From Hoylesella loescheii (GTDB lineage: Bacteria; Bacteroidota; Bacteroidia; Bacteroidales; Bacteroidaceae), in assembly GCA_021531755.1 (NCBI GenBank), contig JADYUK010000004.1:62001-126000 (forward strand): a stretch of DNA of 64,000 nt, given 5' to 3'. Below, piece after piece: positions 23,504 to 33,700 of the stretch (within the stretch, counting starts at the first letter, position 1; every line of letters begins with the position of its first letter). A program made the translations under genes and the position numbers. The notes beneath the pieces were generated by a model. It had not been told where the DNA came from. It saw only the letters and a list, made by a program, of their open reading frames with translations, and did not search any database.

Positions 23504-24766
23504 TTATTTCTCGTACTCAGCCCTGATGACATTGAGCAGGTGGTCTACTGTCTCCTCCTCAAGGTCAGCCTTCTCTATGAGCATCTCGCGTGGAGCGTTG
23601 AGCACTGCCTTTGCTGTGTCAAGGCCGAGACCCTTTATCGCGTCGATAACCCATGGGTCGACCTCGTCGGCAAACTCATCAAGATAGAAGTCATCGCTGT
23701 CCTCCCCGTCGTTAGTGTCTCGGTAGACATCAATGGTGTATTCTGTCAGCAGTGATGCCAGCTTGATGTTCAGTCCGTTACGTCCGATGGCGAGGCTTAC
23801 CTCCTGTGGCTGCAGGAACACGTCAGCCTTGTGGTTCTCCTCGTCTATTGTGATGCTGTTGACATAGGCAGGCGACAATGCTCGCTGTATGAATATCTTT
23901 GTGTTGGCCGAGTAGTTGATGACATCGATATTCTCGTTGTTCAGCTCTTTTACTATGCCGTGAATACGTGCGCCCTTCACTCCGACACATGCGCCGACAG
24001 CGTCGATGCGCTCGTCATAGCTCTCCACTGCTATCTTGGCTCTCTCGCCAGGGATGCGTGCTATGCGGCGTACTGTTATGAGGCCCTCGTTTATCTCTGG
24101 CACTTCCTGCTCGAGGAGACGCTGTAGGAACATAGGGCTTGTGCGCGACAGGATAATCTTCGGGTTGTTGTTCTCGTTGTCGACACGTGCTATGACGGCA
24201 CGTACAGGCTCTCCCTTGCGGAATGTGTCGTTTGGTATTGTCTCTGATTTTGGCAGTATCAGCTCGTTGTCCTGGTCGTCGATGACAAGAATCTCGCGCT
24301 TCCATGTCTGGTATACCTCGCCTGTTATAAGCTCGCCGACACGGTCCTTGTATTGGTTGTAGAGGGTGTCATGCTCCAGCTCCAGTATCTTGGATGCCAG
24401 TGTCTGGCGCAGGTTGAGGATGGCGCGGCGACCGAAGCTTGCGAAGTTTACGCTCTGTGACACATCCTCGCCAATCTCATACGACGGGTCTATCTTCTGT
24501 GCCTCAGAGAGTTCTATCTCGCGGTTCTCGTCCTCAACCTCTCCGTCGTTGACAACGACACGGTTGCGGTATATCTCAAGGTCGCCCTTGTCTGGATTGA
24601 CAATGATATCAAAGTTCTCGTCACTGCCGAATATCTTGGCTATGACATTGCGGAAGCTCTCCTCAAGCACACTGACGAGTGTGGTGCGGTCGATGTTCTT
24701 GTTTTTCTTGAACTCGTTCAGAGTCTCTATCATCGATGGCTGCTGTGCGGTTGATTTGGTTGCCAT
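23504..24766 (-). CDS. nusA: Transcription termination/antitermination factor NusA
   Basis: The 420-aa protein has the NusA N-terminal RNA-polymerase-binding domain (residues 1-130), an S1 domain (about 135-205, LITGEVYQ onward) and two KH domains (about 230-350, with GACVGVKGARI and LAIGRNGLNIKLAS). A short acidic tail ends in a helix-hairpin-like segment (GLDTAKAVLNA). It lacks the C-terminal acidic repeats of the E. coli protein, as is normal in Bacteroidetes. It acts in pausing, termination and antitermination. Confidence 0.97.
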   Translation of the reverse strand: MATKSTAQQPSMIETLNEFKKNKNIDRTTLVSVLEESFRNVIAKIFGSDENFDIIVNPDKGDLEIYRNRVVVNDGEVEDENREIELSEAQKIDPSYEIGEDVSQSVNFASFGRRAILNLRQTLASKILELEHDTLYNQYKDRVGELITGEVYQTWKREILVIDDQDNELILPKSETIPNDTFRKGEPVRAVIARVDNENNNPKIILSRTSPMFLQRLLEQEVPEINEGLITVRRIARIPGERAKIAVESYDERIDAVGACVGVKGARIHGIVKELNNENIDVINYSANTKIFIQRALSPAYVNSITIDEENHKADVFLQPQEVSLAIGRNGLNIKLASLLTEYTIDVYRDTNDGEDSDDFYLDEFADEVDPWVIDAIKGLGLDTAKAVLNAPREMLIEKADLEEETVDHLLNVIRAEYEK

Positions 24767-24849
24767 GTTTATCTTTTTTTCTGTTTCTCTTTTTTGTTTT
24801 TAGTTCCTATGTGTCGTGGCCCGGGGGGTGGTCAGACGGTGTCTTTCGG

Positions 24850-25317
24850 TCATTTGAAGTTCAGCACATACTTTGTGTACTTCACCTCTTCCATGTCGAA
24901 TGTCACGTCTGTCTCCACCATCTGTGGGCGTTTCTGTCCCTCAAGTCTTTTCTTCTCCCTTATTGTCACGGTGAAGTGTGGTGCGTCGACACTCTTCAGT
25001 GTCCCGGTCACTTTCTTGCCGTCCTTCGGCATGACCTCAACTTCCTCTCCTATACAGTTTATATACTGTTGTTCCACTTTGAATGGTTGTCCGAGTCCTG
25101 CCGAGCCTACCTCAAGCTCATAGTCCTCCTCATCACGGTTGAGGTGTCCCTCGATATACCGGCTCAGTTCGGCACAGTCCTCTATCCAGACTCCATCCTT
25201 GTGGTCTATCTCCACTACGATACGGTCGTCAGGCGTAACATCAACATCTACGAGAAAATACTCTTTGTCTGCGAGCCACTCGCTGGCTATTGTCTTTACT
25301 GTCTCTTTGTTTATCAT
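24850..25317 (-). CDS. rimP: Ribosome maturation factor RimP
   Basis: ATG 25317 gives a 155-aa protein of typical RimP length; the frame continues upstream through the leader hairpin and is not used. Motifs are SRYIEGHLNRDE in the N-terminal domain and EVGSAGLGQPF with a C-terminal SH3-like domain (TGTLKSVDAPHFTV). It assists 30S subunit assembly. First gene of the operon, preceded by a promoter and a 5' hairpin. Confidence 0.95.
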   Translation of the reverse strand: MINKETVKTIASEWLADKEYFLVDVDVTPDDRIVVEIDHKDGVWIEDCAELSRYIEGHLNRDEEDYELEVGSAGLGQPFKVEQQYINCIGEEVEVMPKDGKKVTGTLKSVDAPHFTVTIREKKRLEGQKRPQMVETDVTFDMEEVKYTKYVLNFK

Positions 25318-25333
25318 AAATTCTTTATAATAA

Positions 25334-25367
25334 GAATGAGAGACCTCCTGAGTGAGGTCTCTCATTC
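25334..25367 (-). promoter_or_regulatory. 14-bp perfect hairpin at the 5' end of the rimP leader
   Basis: GAATGAGAGACCTC (25334-25347) and GAGGTCTCTCATTC (25354-25367) pair perfectly with a 6-nt loop. It lies between the TAACTTTGCA promoter and the rimP start, so it would sit within a few bases of the mRNA 5' end. Confidence 0.8.
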
Positions 25368-25378
25368 CACTGAACGTA

Positions 25379-25388
25379 TGCAAAGTTA
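25379..25388 (-). promoter_or_regulatory. Promoter of the rimP-nusA-infB operon
   Basis: The minus strand reads TAACTTTGCA, matching TAnnTTTG, 62 bp upstream of the rimP ATG. The expected start site lies around 25372. Confidence 0.6.
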
Positions 25389-25591
25389 CTTATATTTCTC
25401 CTATATAATTAATAATAATAAAAAAATCAGTATATCTTTAACCTTAATTAACTCTATCAGGAGATATAAATCAAGCACGCTCCATGCCGATGCAACATTA
25501 CTCATGTATGGGGATGATATCGTGGTATCCGTGTTCCCAGGCTGTATCTGGGGCTTTCCGTCCCCCGCTGCGTTGTAGTCTCGGGCTGCCA

Positions 25592-27712
25592 TTATCGCCT
25601 TGCGGCCCACTTCATGGTCTGTATGCCAGAGGTGGTCTTCACGCGTATGACATATATGCCTGCTGGCGATTGGGGGAGGTTTATGGCTATGCGCTGTGCG
25701 GCCCTCACGTCCTTGTATGCCTCTGTGTGGCATAGTGTCCCTGCCGCTGTCGTCACGGTGACCTCGGCCGATGGGGTGTCCCTGACGAACGCCAGAGTCA
25801 TCATGTTGCCGCTTATGGCTATGTCACAAGGGGCGACGGAGGGCATAGCAGCCTCTGTGATGCCTGTCGAGGCGATACACTTGGCGAGTCCGGCATAGGC
25901 GTCTATCTTCCCATGTCCCCATACGTTGTCGCCGTCAGACGGCAGGGAGCCAGTGAAGCTGTCCTGGCGTGAGGTGGAGATGATAATCTCTTTCAGCGCC
26001 TCTGGCGTCAGTGTGGGGCATGCCTGCAGCCATGTCGCCACGACGCCTGCCACGAATGGCGATGCCATGCTTGTCCCCTGCATGTAGCCATACTCTGATG
26101 TGCGGCCGTCTGTCTCGTGAGAGTAGGCGACAATCTTTGTGCCTGACTCGTCGTAGGCTGACAGGGCTGAGATGATGAAACATCCCGGTGCCGATATGTC
26201 GGGCTTGACCCTTCCGTCGGCTGTCGGGCCGCAGCTTGAGAATGACCCGCTGTCGCCTGTTGTCTCGTCGAGCTTGCCCGACGCTGTGGCTGTCTTGTAT
26301 GTGTCGCGTGTCACATAGGCTCCCACTGTCGTTATGCGCTTTCCTGTCCCGCCTATCTCTGCTATTGTCGACTCTGTCGTAGGGGCGCTGAATCCCTCTA
26401 TCGCCTTCGATTCGAGAGCGAGCCATGTGTTGTCGGCCCATATATCGACGCTTCCCGCTGTCTTAGGCTTTACGGTGAGGGCTACGGCGTAGTTGTTGCG
26501 GACGCTTGTCAGCTGTGATGTTATGAGGATATTGAGCTTCCCGTTCGTCGGGTTCACCTCTGAGGCGACGGTCATGGTGCCTGTGGCGTATGTGCCCAGC
26601 TTGACTGTCTGCTGCCCCTCGGCGGGATAGATGGTCACGGTGGTCATGTCTTTCTTGTTGAACACGCTGTAAGCCGATAGCGTCACCTCTATGTCCATGC
26701 CCTGCTCAGCCCATATCTGCACCTCTCCCCCATAGCTGTCCTTAGTGGGTTGCTGCTTGAATGCTATGAATGTGCGCAGAGGGTCGTCGCCGGCTGTTGT
26801 GAATGTCCTGCTGAGGTGGAAGGCATCCTTGCGGTGATTGCCCGCCGCACCTACGATGATTCTTCCCGGGCCCTGCATGGTGTCGGCCATACGGTCGAAT
26901 GATGATGTGCCGTCGTGTGGGCCGTCGTGGTTGCCGAGGCTGAGGTTCACGACACATGGTTTGCCCACCTCTGTCGCATAGTCGAAGATGTATTCTATGG
27001 CGTTCGTGATGTCGGCGTGGGTGCATGTCGCCTGGTCGAGCGCTACGAGGACGATGTCAGCGTCGGGCGCTGTGCCCCACCATGCGTTGTCCATGAATGT
27101 GTCCCTTCCTGCCGCTATGGCTGCCACGTGTGTGCCGTGGGAGTTTATTGAGGCGTCGGCCTTGGCCCTCTGCATAGCCTCTGCTGTTGTCATCTCTATG
27201 CCGTAGCCGTATTTAGAGGGTGCGGTGCATCCCTCGAAGCTCTCTGTCCCCTGCTCCCATACGCGCCTGATGCGTGATGTCCCGCCGTCATCGCTGCTGA
27301 ATGCCGGGTGGGTATAGTCGAATCCGGCGTCCACTACGCCCACCACTACGCCCTTGCCTGTATATGCCATGGAGAGGCTCTCGCCGTCCAGGACACGCTG
27401 CGCTCCGGTCTCCGTGCGGGCTATGTCGAGCATCTGTTGCGGGCGTGCGGTAAGTTCTATGCGCCTGATGCTGCTGCCTGATGCCATGCCCGCGAGGGCC
27501 GATGGTGTGGCATGGACTGTCGAGAGGCTGCCGTCACTGTGTGTGACATAGGCTGTCACGGCTTTCTCTCCAGACTGTCCCTTGGCCCTGCTCTCTGCCG
27601 GGAGGAGGGTTATCTGTGCGCGTGGCGACAGTGACGTCTGGGCCATGAGGGCCAAGGGGGACATGGCGAGCAACAGCGTCATGGCCAGTATGTATCGCTT
27701 GGGATTCTTCAT
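25592..27712 (-). CDS. Secreted subtilisin-like serine peptidase (S8) with T9SS tail
   Basis: ATG 27712 opens a 706-aa protein with a signal peptide (residues 1-24). The S8 catalytic triad is Asp128 (VVDAGFDYTHP), His192 (SHGTHVAAI) and Ser548 (GTSMASPF), with oxyanion Asn292 (AAGNH). A beta-rich insertion fills residues about 310-450. After the catalytic domain (to about 610), a C-terminal sorting domain ends in GIYVIRVKT...KWAARR, the T9SS type A pattern. It is probably a surface or released protease. Its transcription ends before the rimP promoter. Confidence 0.92.
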   Translation of the reverse strand: MKNPKRYILAMTLLLAMSPLALMAQTSLSPRAQITLLPAESRAKGQSGEKAVTAYVTHSDGSLSTVHATPSALAGMASGSSIRRIELTARPQQMLDIARTETGAQRVLDGESLSMAYTGKGVVVGVVDAGFDYTHPAFSSDDGGTSRIRRVWEQGTESFEGCTAPSKYGYGIEMTTAEAMQRAKADASINSHGTHVAAIAAGRDTFMDNAWWGTAPDADIVLVALDQATCTHADITNAIEYIFDYATEVGKPCVVNLSLGNHDGPHDGTSSFDRMADTMQGPGRIIVGAAGNHRKDAFHLSRTFTTAGDDPLRTFIAFKQQPTKDSYGGEVQIWAEQGMDIEVTLSAYSVFNKKDMTTVTIYPAEGQQTVKLGTYATGTMTVASEVNPTNGKLNILITSQLTSVRNNYAVALTVKPKTAGSVDIWADNTWLALESKAIEGFSAPTTESTIAEIGGTGKRITTVGAYVTRDTYKTATASGKLDETTGDSGSFSSCGPTADGRVKPDISAPGCFIISALSAYDESGTKIVAYSHETDGRTSEYGYMQGTSMASPFVAGVVATWLQACPTLTPEALKEIIISTSRQDSFTGSLPSDGDNVWGHGKIDAYAGLAKCIASTGITEAAMPSVAPCDIAISGNMMTLAFVRDTPSAEVTVTTAAGTLCHTEAYKDVRAAQRIAINLPQSPAGIYVIRVKTTSGIQTMKWAARR

Positions 27713-27889
27713 GATTGGGTTTGACTTTATCTTTGTTTCCCCGCCAGAGGCATTATGCTCAATCAAGCCTGATGGCTCCGCTTCTCTGGCTTATCTGGAA
27801 CTATGGTGTGATGGACGTTGGGAGGCTCTCCTGGAATGAGGGGATGGGCATCCGCGAGAGAGAATGATATGGTGTGATGAAGTAGCGGG

Positions 27890-29806
27890 CTATCTGACCA
27901 TTATCTTCTTTGTGACGGTCTTCGCGCCTGACTTGGCCTTGACGATGTACATGCCTGCGGGGAGTGAGGCTGCTGTGTCATGCTGGCGTCCTGTGGTGTC
28001 GAATATCTGAATGCTGTCTGCTCTTCCGTCTATCACGACACGTCCGTCGCGTACACCGATGCCGATGGCCTCGCTGCCGTTGTCCTCAACGCCCTTGATG
28101 CCTGATGTCCCGGGGGTGAAGGCGTGCTGTGTATAGCTCTCGCCGAGCTTCACCTGGACACAGTTATAGACATCGTTGAGGCCCGGGTCGCTCTCGTGGT
28201 ACCGGCCTACGTATGCCACGAGATACATGTCCTCAGCTACGGCAGGCTTCGTTATGTCCGCCTCTGTCTTTCCAGCTTCTTTGAGCAGCTTCTCTGTCCA
28301 GTAGGATGAGCGTATGGCATCGGGCAGGGTGAAGGTCTTCTCGTATGTGACAACCAGCCCAGGGGTGAAGTCTGCCTTCAGTCCCCATGCGTTGTTGGTG
28401 ACTGTTCCGCGGCATGCGCGGTTGTGGGCATAATCGTTTCCGCCGTTCGACTGTGTGTCCTTCAGTCCGTCCTGGACAAGCATTATGTTCAGAACGTTCT
28501 CCGCTCCGGGCATCTCCTCGTGTGTCAGGACATGGAACTTGACCTTCACCTCGCGTGTCGCCGCGTCATACTCGCTCTCAAGCTTGAGCGATGCGTATGG
28601 CGAGAGAGACCCTGCTAAGTCGAGGGCGTCGTTGACGTCGTTCTTCTTTATCTCCTGCACGACGCCCCCATTGCCAGCCACTGGGTAGCGGTTGACCATG
28701 AATGCAGGGGCATAGGTGCCTGAGGAACCGTAGAAGAGGGTGTACTGCATGTCCTCGTTCATAGTGAAATTGTCGGGGTAATAGCCTGCATGGTGTACCA
28801 CCTCGACCACTTTGTGGGGTGTAGAGCCTAATACCGAGTTCATCGTCGCGTGGCCGTATGGGCAGTTAGAGCAGGCCTGTCCCGTGAAAACCTCCACGAG
28901 GAGCGAGCGCTCCATGCCCTGCTCATAGAAGAAGACCTTGTGGGCGTACTTGTTGTCAGAGTCGTCGGCGTCGCTCTTGCCATTGATATTCTTCGCCTCC
29001 ATCGACATGACAATGCTGCCCGATGTCGCGGCGTGTATCTCCGGAAGGGTGAAATCGTATGTCGTGCCGGGCTTTATGCTGAGTCCCTCGAAGTGGAGAG
29101 TCTGTGTGCTGCCGGTGAATACCTCGACGTCGAAGCTGTTTATCTCCTCTGTGCCGAAGTTGTAAATCTGCCCCCAAAGGGTGTAGCTGTTGCCGGTCAT
29201 GAAGTATCCGTCGAAGAAGCTGCGCTTCATGACAACGTCGGTTAACGATGGTATCTCGTCGACCACGGCCTTGAGGTTGGCGCATCCACGGTTTGTCCCG
29301 TACATGTCCACCCATTTGTCCTTATATATAGAATATGTGCAGCCCTCCAGGTCATAGCTGCCGTCCATGGAGAGTATTTCGGTGGCTGCACTTGACGTCG
29401 TGGCATAGTAGCCCACGTAGAGACATTCCTCCTCGCCTGTGATGGTGTAAGGAGAGTCAAAGGATATTGTCCTCCATTTCGAGCTCATGTTCGACACGTC
29501 GGATGTCGACATGGTGTATTCTGTCTTTGCCAGAGGAGTCTCGTCGAGACCCTTGCTGACAAAGGCTGTCAGCGTGCCTGATATCTTGGCGCTTCCGAAA
29601 ATGCTCTCGATGCCTGTCAGCTGCTTCCCCTTGAGCAGCGCGAGCTTCTCGTGTGGCAGACGTATGGCAAGACCCTGCTTGTTCCCGTCGCCGTAATGGA
29701 AGTTCTGGAACCGGCTGTATGAGCCGTTGGTGTAGCCTATCGTGGCGCCAAATGATGCCGTGGCGCTAAGAAGGGCGATAAAGAGTGTTTGTAGAAATTT
29801 CTTCAT
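27890..29806 (-). CDS. Omp28-related secreted protein with thioredoxin-like CxxC and T9SS tail
   Basis: The 638-aa product has a signal peptide (1-20), an N-terminal beta-sandwich region and an Ig-like module (about 190-295). A thioredoxin-like Omp28 domain is centred on the CxxC of FTGQACSNCPYGH (about residue 308). A C-terminal type A sorting domain ends GMYIVKAKS...KKIMVR. Omp28-family proteins are surface proteins of Porphyromonas and relatives; the fold suggests redox or adhesion functions. It is the upstream neighbour of the subtilase, same strand, 178 bp away. Confidence 0.88.
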   Translation of the reverse strand: MKKFLQTLFIALLSATASFGATIGYTNGSYSRFQNFHYGDGNKQGLAIRLPHEKLALLKGKQLTGIESIFGSAKISGTLTAFVSKGLDETPLAKTEYTMSTSDVSNMSSKWRTISFDSPYTITGEEECLYVGYYATTSSAATEILSMDGSYDLEGCTYSIYKDKWVDMYGTNRGCANLKAVVDEIPSLTDVVMKRSFFDGYFMTGNSYTLWGQIYNFGTEEINSFDVEVFTGSTQTLHFEGLSIKPGTTYDFTLPEIHAATSGSIVMSMEAKNINGKSDADDSDNKYAHKVFFYEQGMERSLLVEVFTGQACSNCPYGHATMNSVLGSTPHKVVEVVHHAGYYPDNFTMNEDMQYTLFYGSSGTYAPAFMVNRYPVAGNGGVVQEIKKNDVNDALDLAGSLSPYASLKLESEYDAATREVKVKFHVLTHEEMPGAENVLNIMLVQDGLKDTQSNGGNDYAHNRACRGTVTNNAWGLKADFTPGLVVTYEKTFTLPDAIRSSYWTEKLLKEAGKTEADITKPAVAEDMYLVAYVGRYHESDPGLNDVYNCVQVKLGESYTQHAFTPGTSGIKGVEDNGSEAIGIGVRDGRVVIDGRADSIQIFDTTGRQHDTAASLPAGMYIVKAKSGAKTVTKKIMVR

Positions 29807-29907
29807 ATTCTTATTGTTGTTAGTTTCCCTTTGTTTGGCGTTGTGTCTTTCTGGGCTGCACGCTTAGGGCAGACGGTGCTGCTGTTCTTCCCACAGCGCC
29901 TCCTGCC

Positions 29908-29988
29908 GTGATGTTCCGCCGTAGTGAGTTGCCGCCATGGTGCCCCCCGAAGTGATGTTCCGCCGTGGTGAGTTGCCGCCATGGTGCC
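29908..29988. repeat. 37-bp direct repeat with 44-bp period
   Basis: 29908-29944 and 29952-29988 are copies with one mismatch (GTGATGTTCCGCCGT... to ...CATGGTGCC). They lie in the 990-bp gene-free interval between two divergent secreted-protein genes. Confidence 0.85.
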
Positions 29989-30201
29989 GATGGCTCCTTG
30001 TCCATACGCTGTTGTCGTGCGTGCGGGGAGAGGCACTGTTGTGGCATTGCATGTTGCATCTTCTGGCCTTTTCTGCCCTTACCCTCACTGCGGGCATGGA
30101 GCCGAAAAGCCTTTCTTCTGCTTGTCATGACGGGGGAATGGGACTTTGACGCAATGCGTTGTGCGACAAGAGTTTACCCATGCTCTTCTGAAAGGCACTG
30201 A

Positions 30202-30276
30202 ATGACCGTCCCATTTCTACTAGATGACCGTCTCATCAGTATTGTATGACCACATCATTCCTACTGTATGAGCGCC
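30202..30276. repeat. 22-bp-period tandem repeat (ATGACCGTC family)
   Basis: Units starting with ATGACCGTC or a variant lie at 30202, 30224, 30246 and 30268, exactly 22 bp apart. The second half of each unit (CATTxCTACTxx) is less conserved. The same unit recurs at 50716-50746, inside a terminator-like hairpin. Confidence 0.8.
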
Positions 30277-30464
30277 AGGCATGATATCAATCAGCAGACT
30301 GCTGACATGATGGAGCGGAATCAGGCTGCGACAACGTCCCCGCTTCAGGGATGGGATATGAGGCACATAACCATCTGTGTGTCCAACCCTTCGGGGCAGG
30401 TCATTGCCCCATGCCCGGGCTCTCTGTCCATGTGGCATATAGAGCAAGTGCTTTTCATACCGGC

Positions 30465-30474
30465 TGCAAAATTA
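30465..30474 (-). promoter_or_regulatory. Possible leftward promoter TAATTTTGCA
   Basis: A minus-strand TAnnTTTG match 659 bp upstream of the Omp28-like gene. The distance is large, so assignment is uncertain. Confidence 0.3.
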
Positions 30475-30535
30475 TGAAAATAATCGCATGGATAGGGGAT
30501 ATTTTATGTTTTTTTATTGATTTTGAGGCTTTTTC

Positions 30536-30568
30536 TTTGCTCTTCGATATTTATTTAGTACTTTTGCA
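30536..30568 (+). promoter_or_regulatory. Promoter of the giant YD-repeat protein gene
   Basis: TTTG (30536-30539), 19 bp, then TACTTTTGCA (30559-30568) is an exact Bacteroidetes sigma-ABfr promoter. The leader to the ATG at 30799 is about 220 nt. Confidence 0.75.
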
Positions 30569-30798
30569 TGCACATTTTTCATTTAATGTCTGATTTAGTA
30601 TATAGTCATATTTGCAGACATTGAGCAACATCTTCTGCCTTTTGCAGCATCTTTTGTATGTTAACTCATGAGTAATGTGAGCATTTCGGTATGAAAAGAG
30701 TATAGTCAGGGATAGACGCTGCTTATGCTGATTATTCGCAATGATTGTGTACTCCCACAAAGGGAATGTTAATTCATAAAACCAAATAATATTAATTG

Positions 30799-33700
30799 AT
30801 GAAACAACTTCTACACTTGACAGCCTTGATTTGGCTGATGACACTGCTTGGAGCGCATGAGGCGCAGGCCCAGGACTATTCTGGGAAACCAGGCCGCAAG
30901 CTCGTGTGCACCTACACCAATGGTGACGCTATGGGCGAGGCGTCGGGCATCACGAAACAGGAGCACTTCTTTGCCGGACCGACCAACCGTCCGCAGCGAG
31001 GATGCCTCCTCGGTAAGGGTACAACGACAGAGTTCTCCCTGACTAATTATTATTCTTTTGACGAGTCAAAGGACGGAGACAACACCATTGTGAAATATTA
31101 CAAGTCACAGTGGGGTAAGTATGACTATGGAGACGATGGCCTTAAGGCCCCAGCGCTTCAGGAGACAGTGACTGTCGACGCAGCAGGCAGAGTAGTCCGT
31201 AGAGTAACCTCGTCATACGCCTACGAGTATAAGTATGACGCTGCGGGAGCTCTCACTGAGGAGATATGGACGATAGCATCGTCTGGCGCTTTGAATAAGA
31301 AAATAACCTACACCAACAACGAGGCTGGACAGACTGTCATGGCCATAGAGACAAACTCCAAGGGAGCGTTCTCTTGTAAATATGTCTATGAGTATGACGA
31401 GCGAGGCAATCTCATAGAGAAGAAGACATATAAGAGGACGACCGCTACTGACGAGAAGACAGAGTATCTCTATGTTGATGAGCTATACACATACGACGAC
31501 AACGGCTACCTGACAGAATATATCAAGTATGGCAGCGGCAAAGCCACAGCCGACCCTAAACTGACAAGCCGCAAGACATACGAGCCGTATAACGGCAATC
31601 CAAACAGGAGGTACGAGATAAGCTACAGCTCACCGACAACGGCAGAGGACGGAACAGTCAGCTGGAAGAAATCTGCCACATCATATATTTATGAATATGC
31701 CGACTTCACGGATAACGGCCGCGAGCCATGGGCTATTGACGACCTCACAGCCGTCACAGCAGCAGCCAAGAACGATGTCACTATAACATTCACAGCCCCG
31801 AAGAACACCAACGACAAGACAAAGTTCGCGATATTCCGCAACGGTGTGCCTGTCGGCGTGGCTGCCTATGCCGATGTTAAGGGCGAGAGCGGCAAGTGCT
31901 CTTATACAGAGACAGGTGTGCGCCTTGGAGAGTGGGAGTATTTCGTGGTGCCTTTTGAGGGCTCCTCGCTCCTCGACATCACTGCCAACACACAGCGTTA
32001 TGTGTCAAACGCAGCGCCAGTGAAGGTGCAGACCAACACACTGAAGGCTGTCCAGAACCTCAGCTACGATGTCAAGAAAGAGACATACACACAGAATGAC
32101 GAGGATCTCGGCACACTAACCAAGACCGCTTATGTCATAACCCTCAGATGGGATGAAAACCCAGGGCTGGCCAGCAACGGGTTCACAGGCCACGATGTAT
32201 ATTTCGAGAAGGTCCTCCCCAATGGACAGAAACAGAACACGCTGATAGCTGAGTCAGCTGACCCCACAGCCACATCAGTCAATTTTGATTATCTCGACTC
32301 ATACAACGAGATGAACATCTTTGTCGTCTCACACTTCGCTGCAGGCAATGCCGTGTCTGAGAAAATCTGCATAAAGAAGGCAGACCTTGAGTCAAAGACA
32401 GCAGACCCTGTTATGCTCTATGGCCTCGCCGCGTCATGGGACGGAGCCTACACAGCGTCGTTCGATGTGGCACAGGCAAACAGCGATGACAAGCTCCCTG
32501 TCACAAAGGGAGACAAGAAGATGGAGAGCGTCTGTGCAGGCATCAAGTGTGCAGCCAATGTCGGAGACAAGTATGTGATGTTCTACGAGGATATCAACTA
32601 TAACACAGCCTTCGCCACAGTCAACTTCGAGACAGGCAATGTGGTCGATGTCAACAACTACTCATACAAGGGCGGCAAGCCAGGCGCCATGATGCAGAGC
32701 ATGACCTATAATAACAGAAAGGGAAAGCTCTACGGTATAGAGAAGGTATACAACGAGGAGATTGAGGGCTATCAGACCGCGCTCTACTCTATCGACCCTG
32801 AGACTGGCGCTCTCACAGAGGAGAAACGCTACAACGAGGAGATAGACGGCATCGTGGCTGACAGCAAAGGCCCTATGTATGTCGTGAAGAACAAGATGGT
32901 CAACTACCAGCCTGTGCCAACACTCTGGAAGCTCGACAATAGCACAATGGAGCTTCCTGAAGCACCAACAGTGGACAATACTGACGTGACAGTGCAGAAC
33001 AGTACGGACAACAGCCTCGTCATGTCGGCAGACAACAAGGTTGTATACTACATCACAGGTACACAGGTCAACGCCTTCGACCTCACTGCCAAGACATTCA
33101 CTGTGCTCGGAAACCTCGATGAACTTGTATCAGGCATCACAGCAGCCCCAGGCACAGTTGACGGCGAGGCGACACAGGCACCTGCCGAGCCTGATGCACG
33201 TAAGCTCGTCAGCAAGACATGGTACGGCGACGCTATGGGCTCAGCTCCTGGCACACAGGACATGACAAAGGAGCTCTACTTCTATAACTATGACAACAAG
33301 CTGGAGCGCATCGCAAAGTACGGACGCGGATATAACGAGGACGGAACATACGGCGACTATGAGCTGACACGCTATACAAAGAACACGCTCGACGCCAACG
33401 GTAATGTGACAAATGCTGTGACATACCAGAACGGCCTCTATGACTACGGCGACATGGCTATGAAGCTGACATCAGAGACCACATACGAGTATGACGCTGC
33501 CGGACGTCTCGTAAAGGAGAACAGCGGCTCAGGAACAGTCGGATATGAGTATGACGAGGCTGGCAATATCGTGAAGAAGACAATCACTAACGCCAACACA
33601 AACACCGTCACACAGACAATAGAGTATCTCGACTTCGCCGCGGTCAACAAACCGACTGTCTACACATCGACTGGAGCGTACGACAGCTACAACTACACAG

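Noticed and set aside
30202-30276. Possible CRISPR array (regular 22-bp period)
   Set aside because: Only about nine bases per unit are conserved, units are contiguous without unique spacers, and no cas gene is near.
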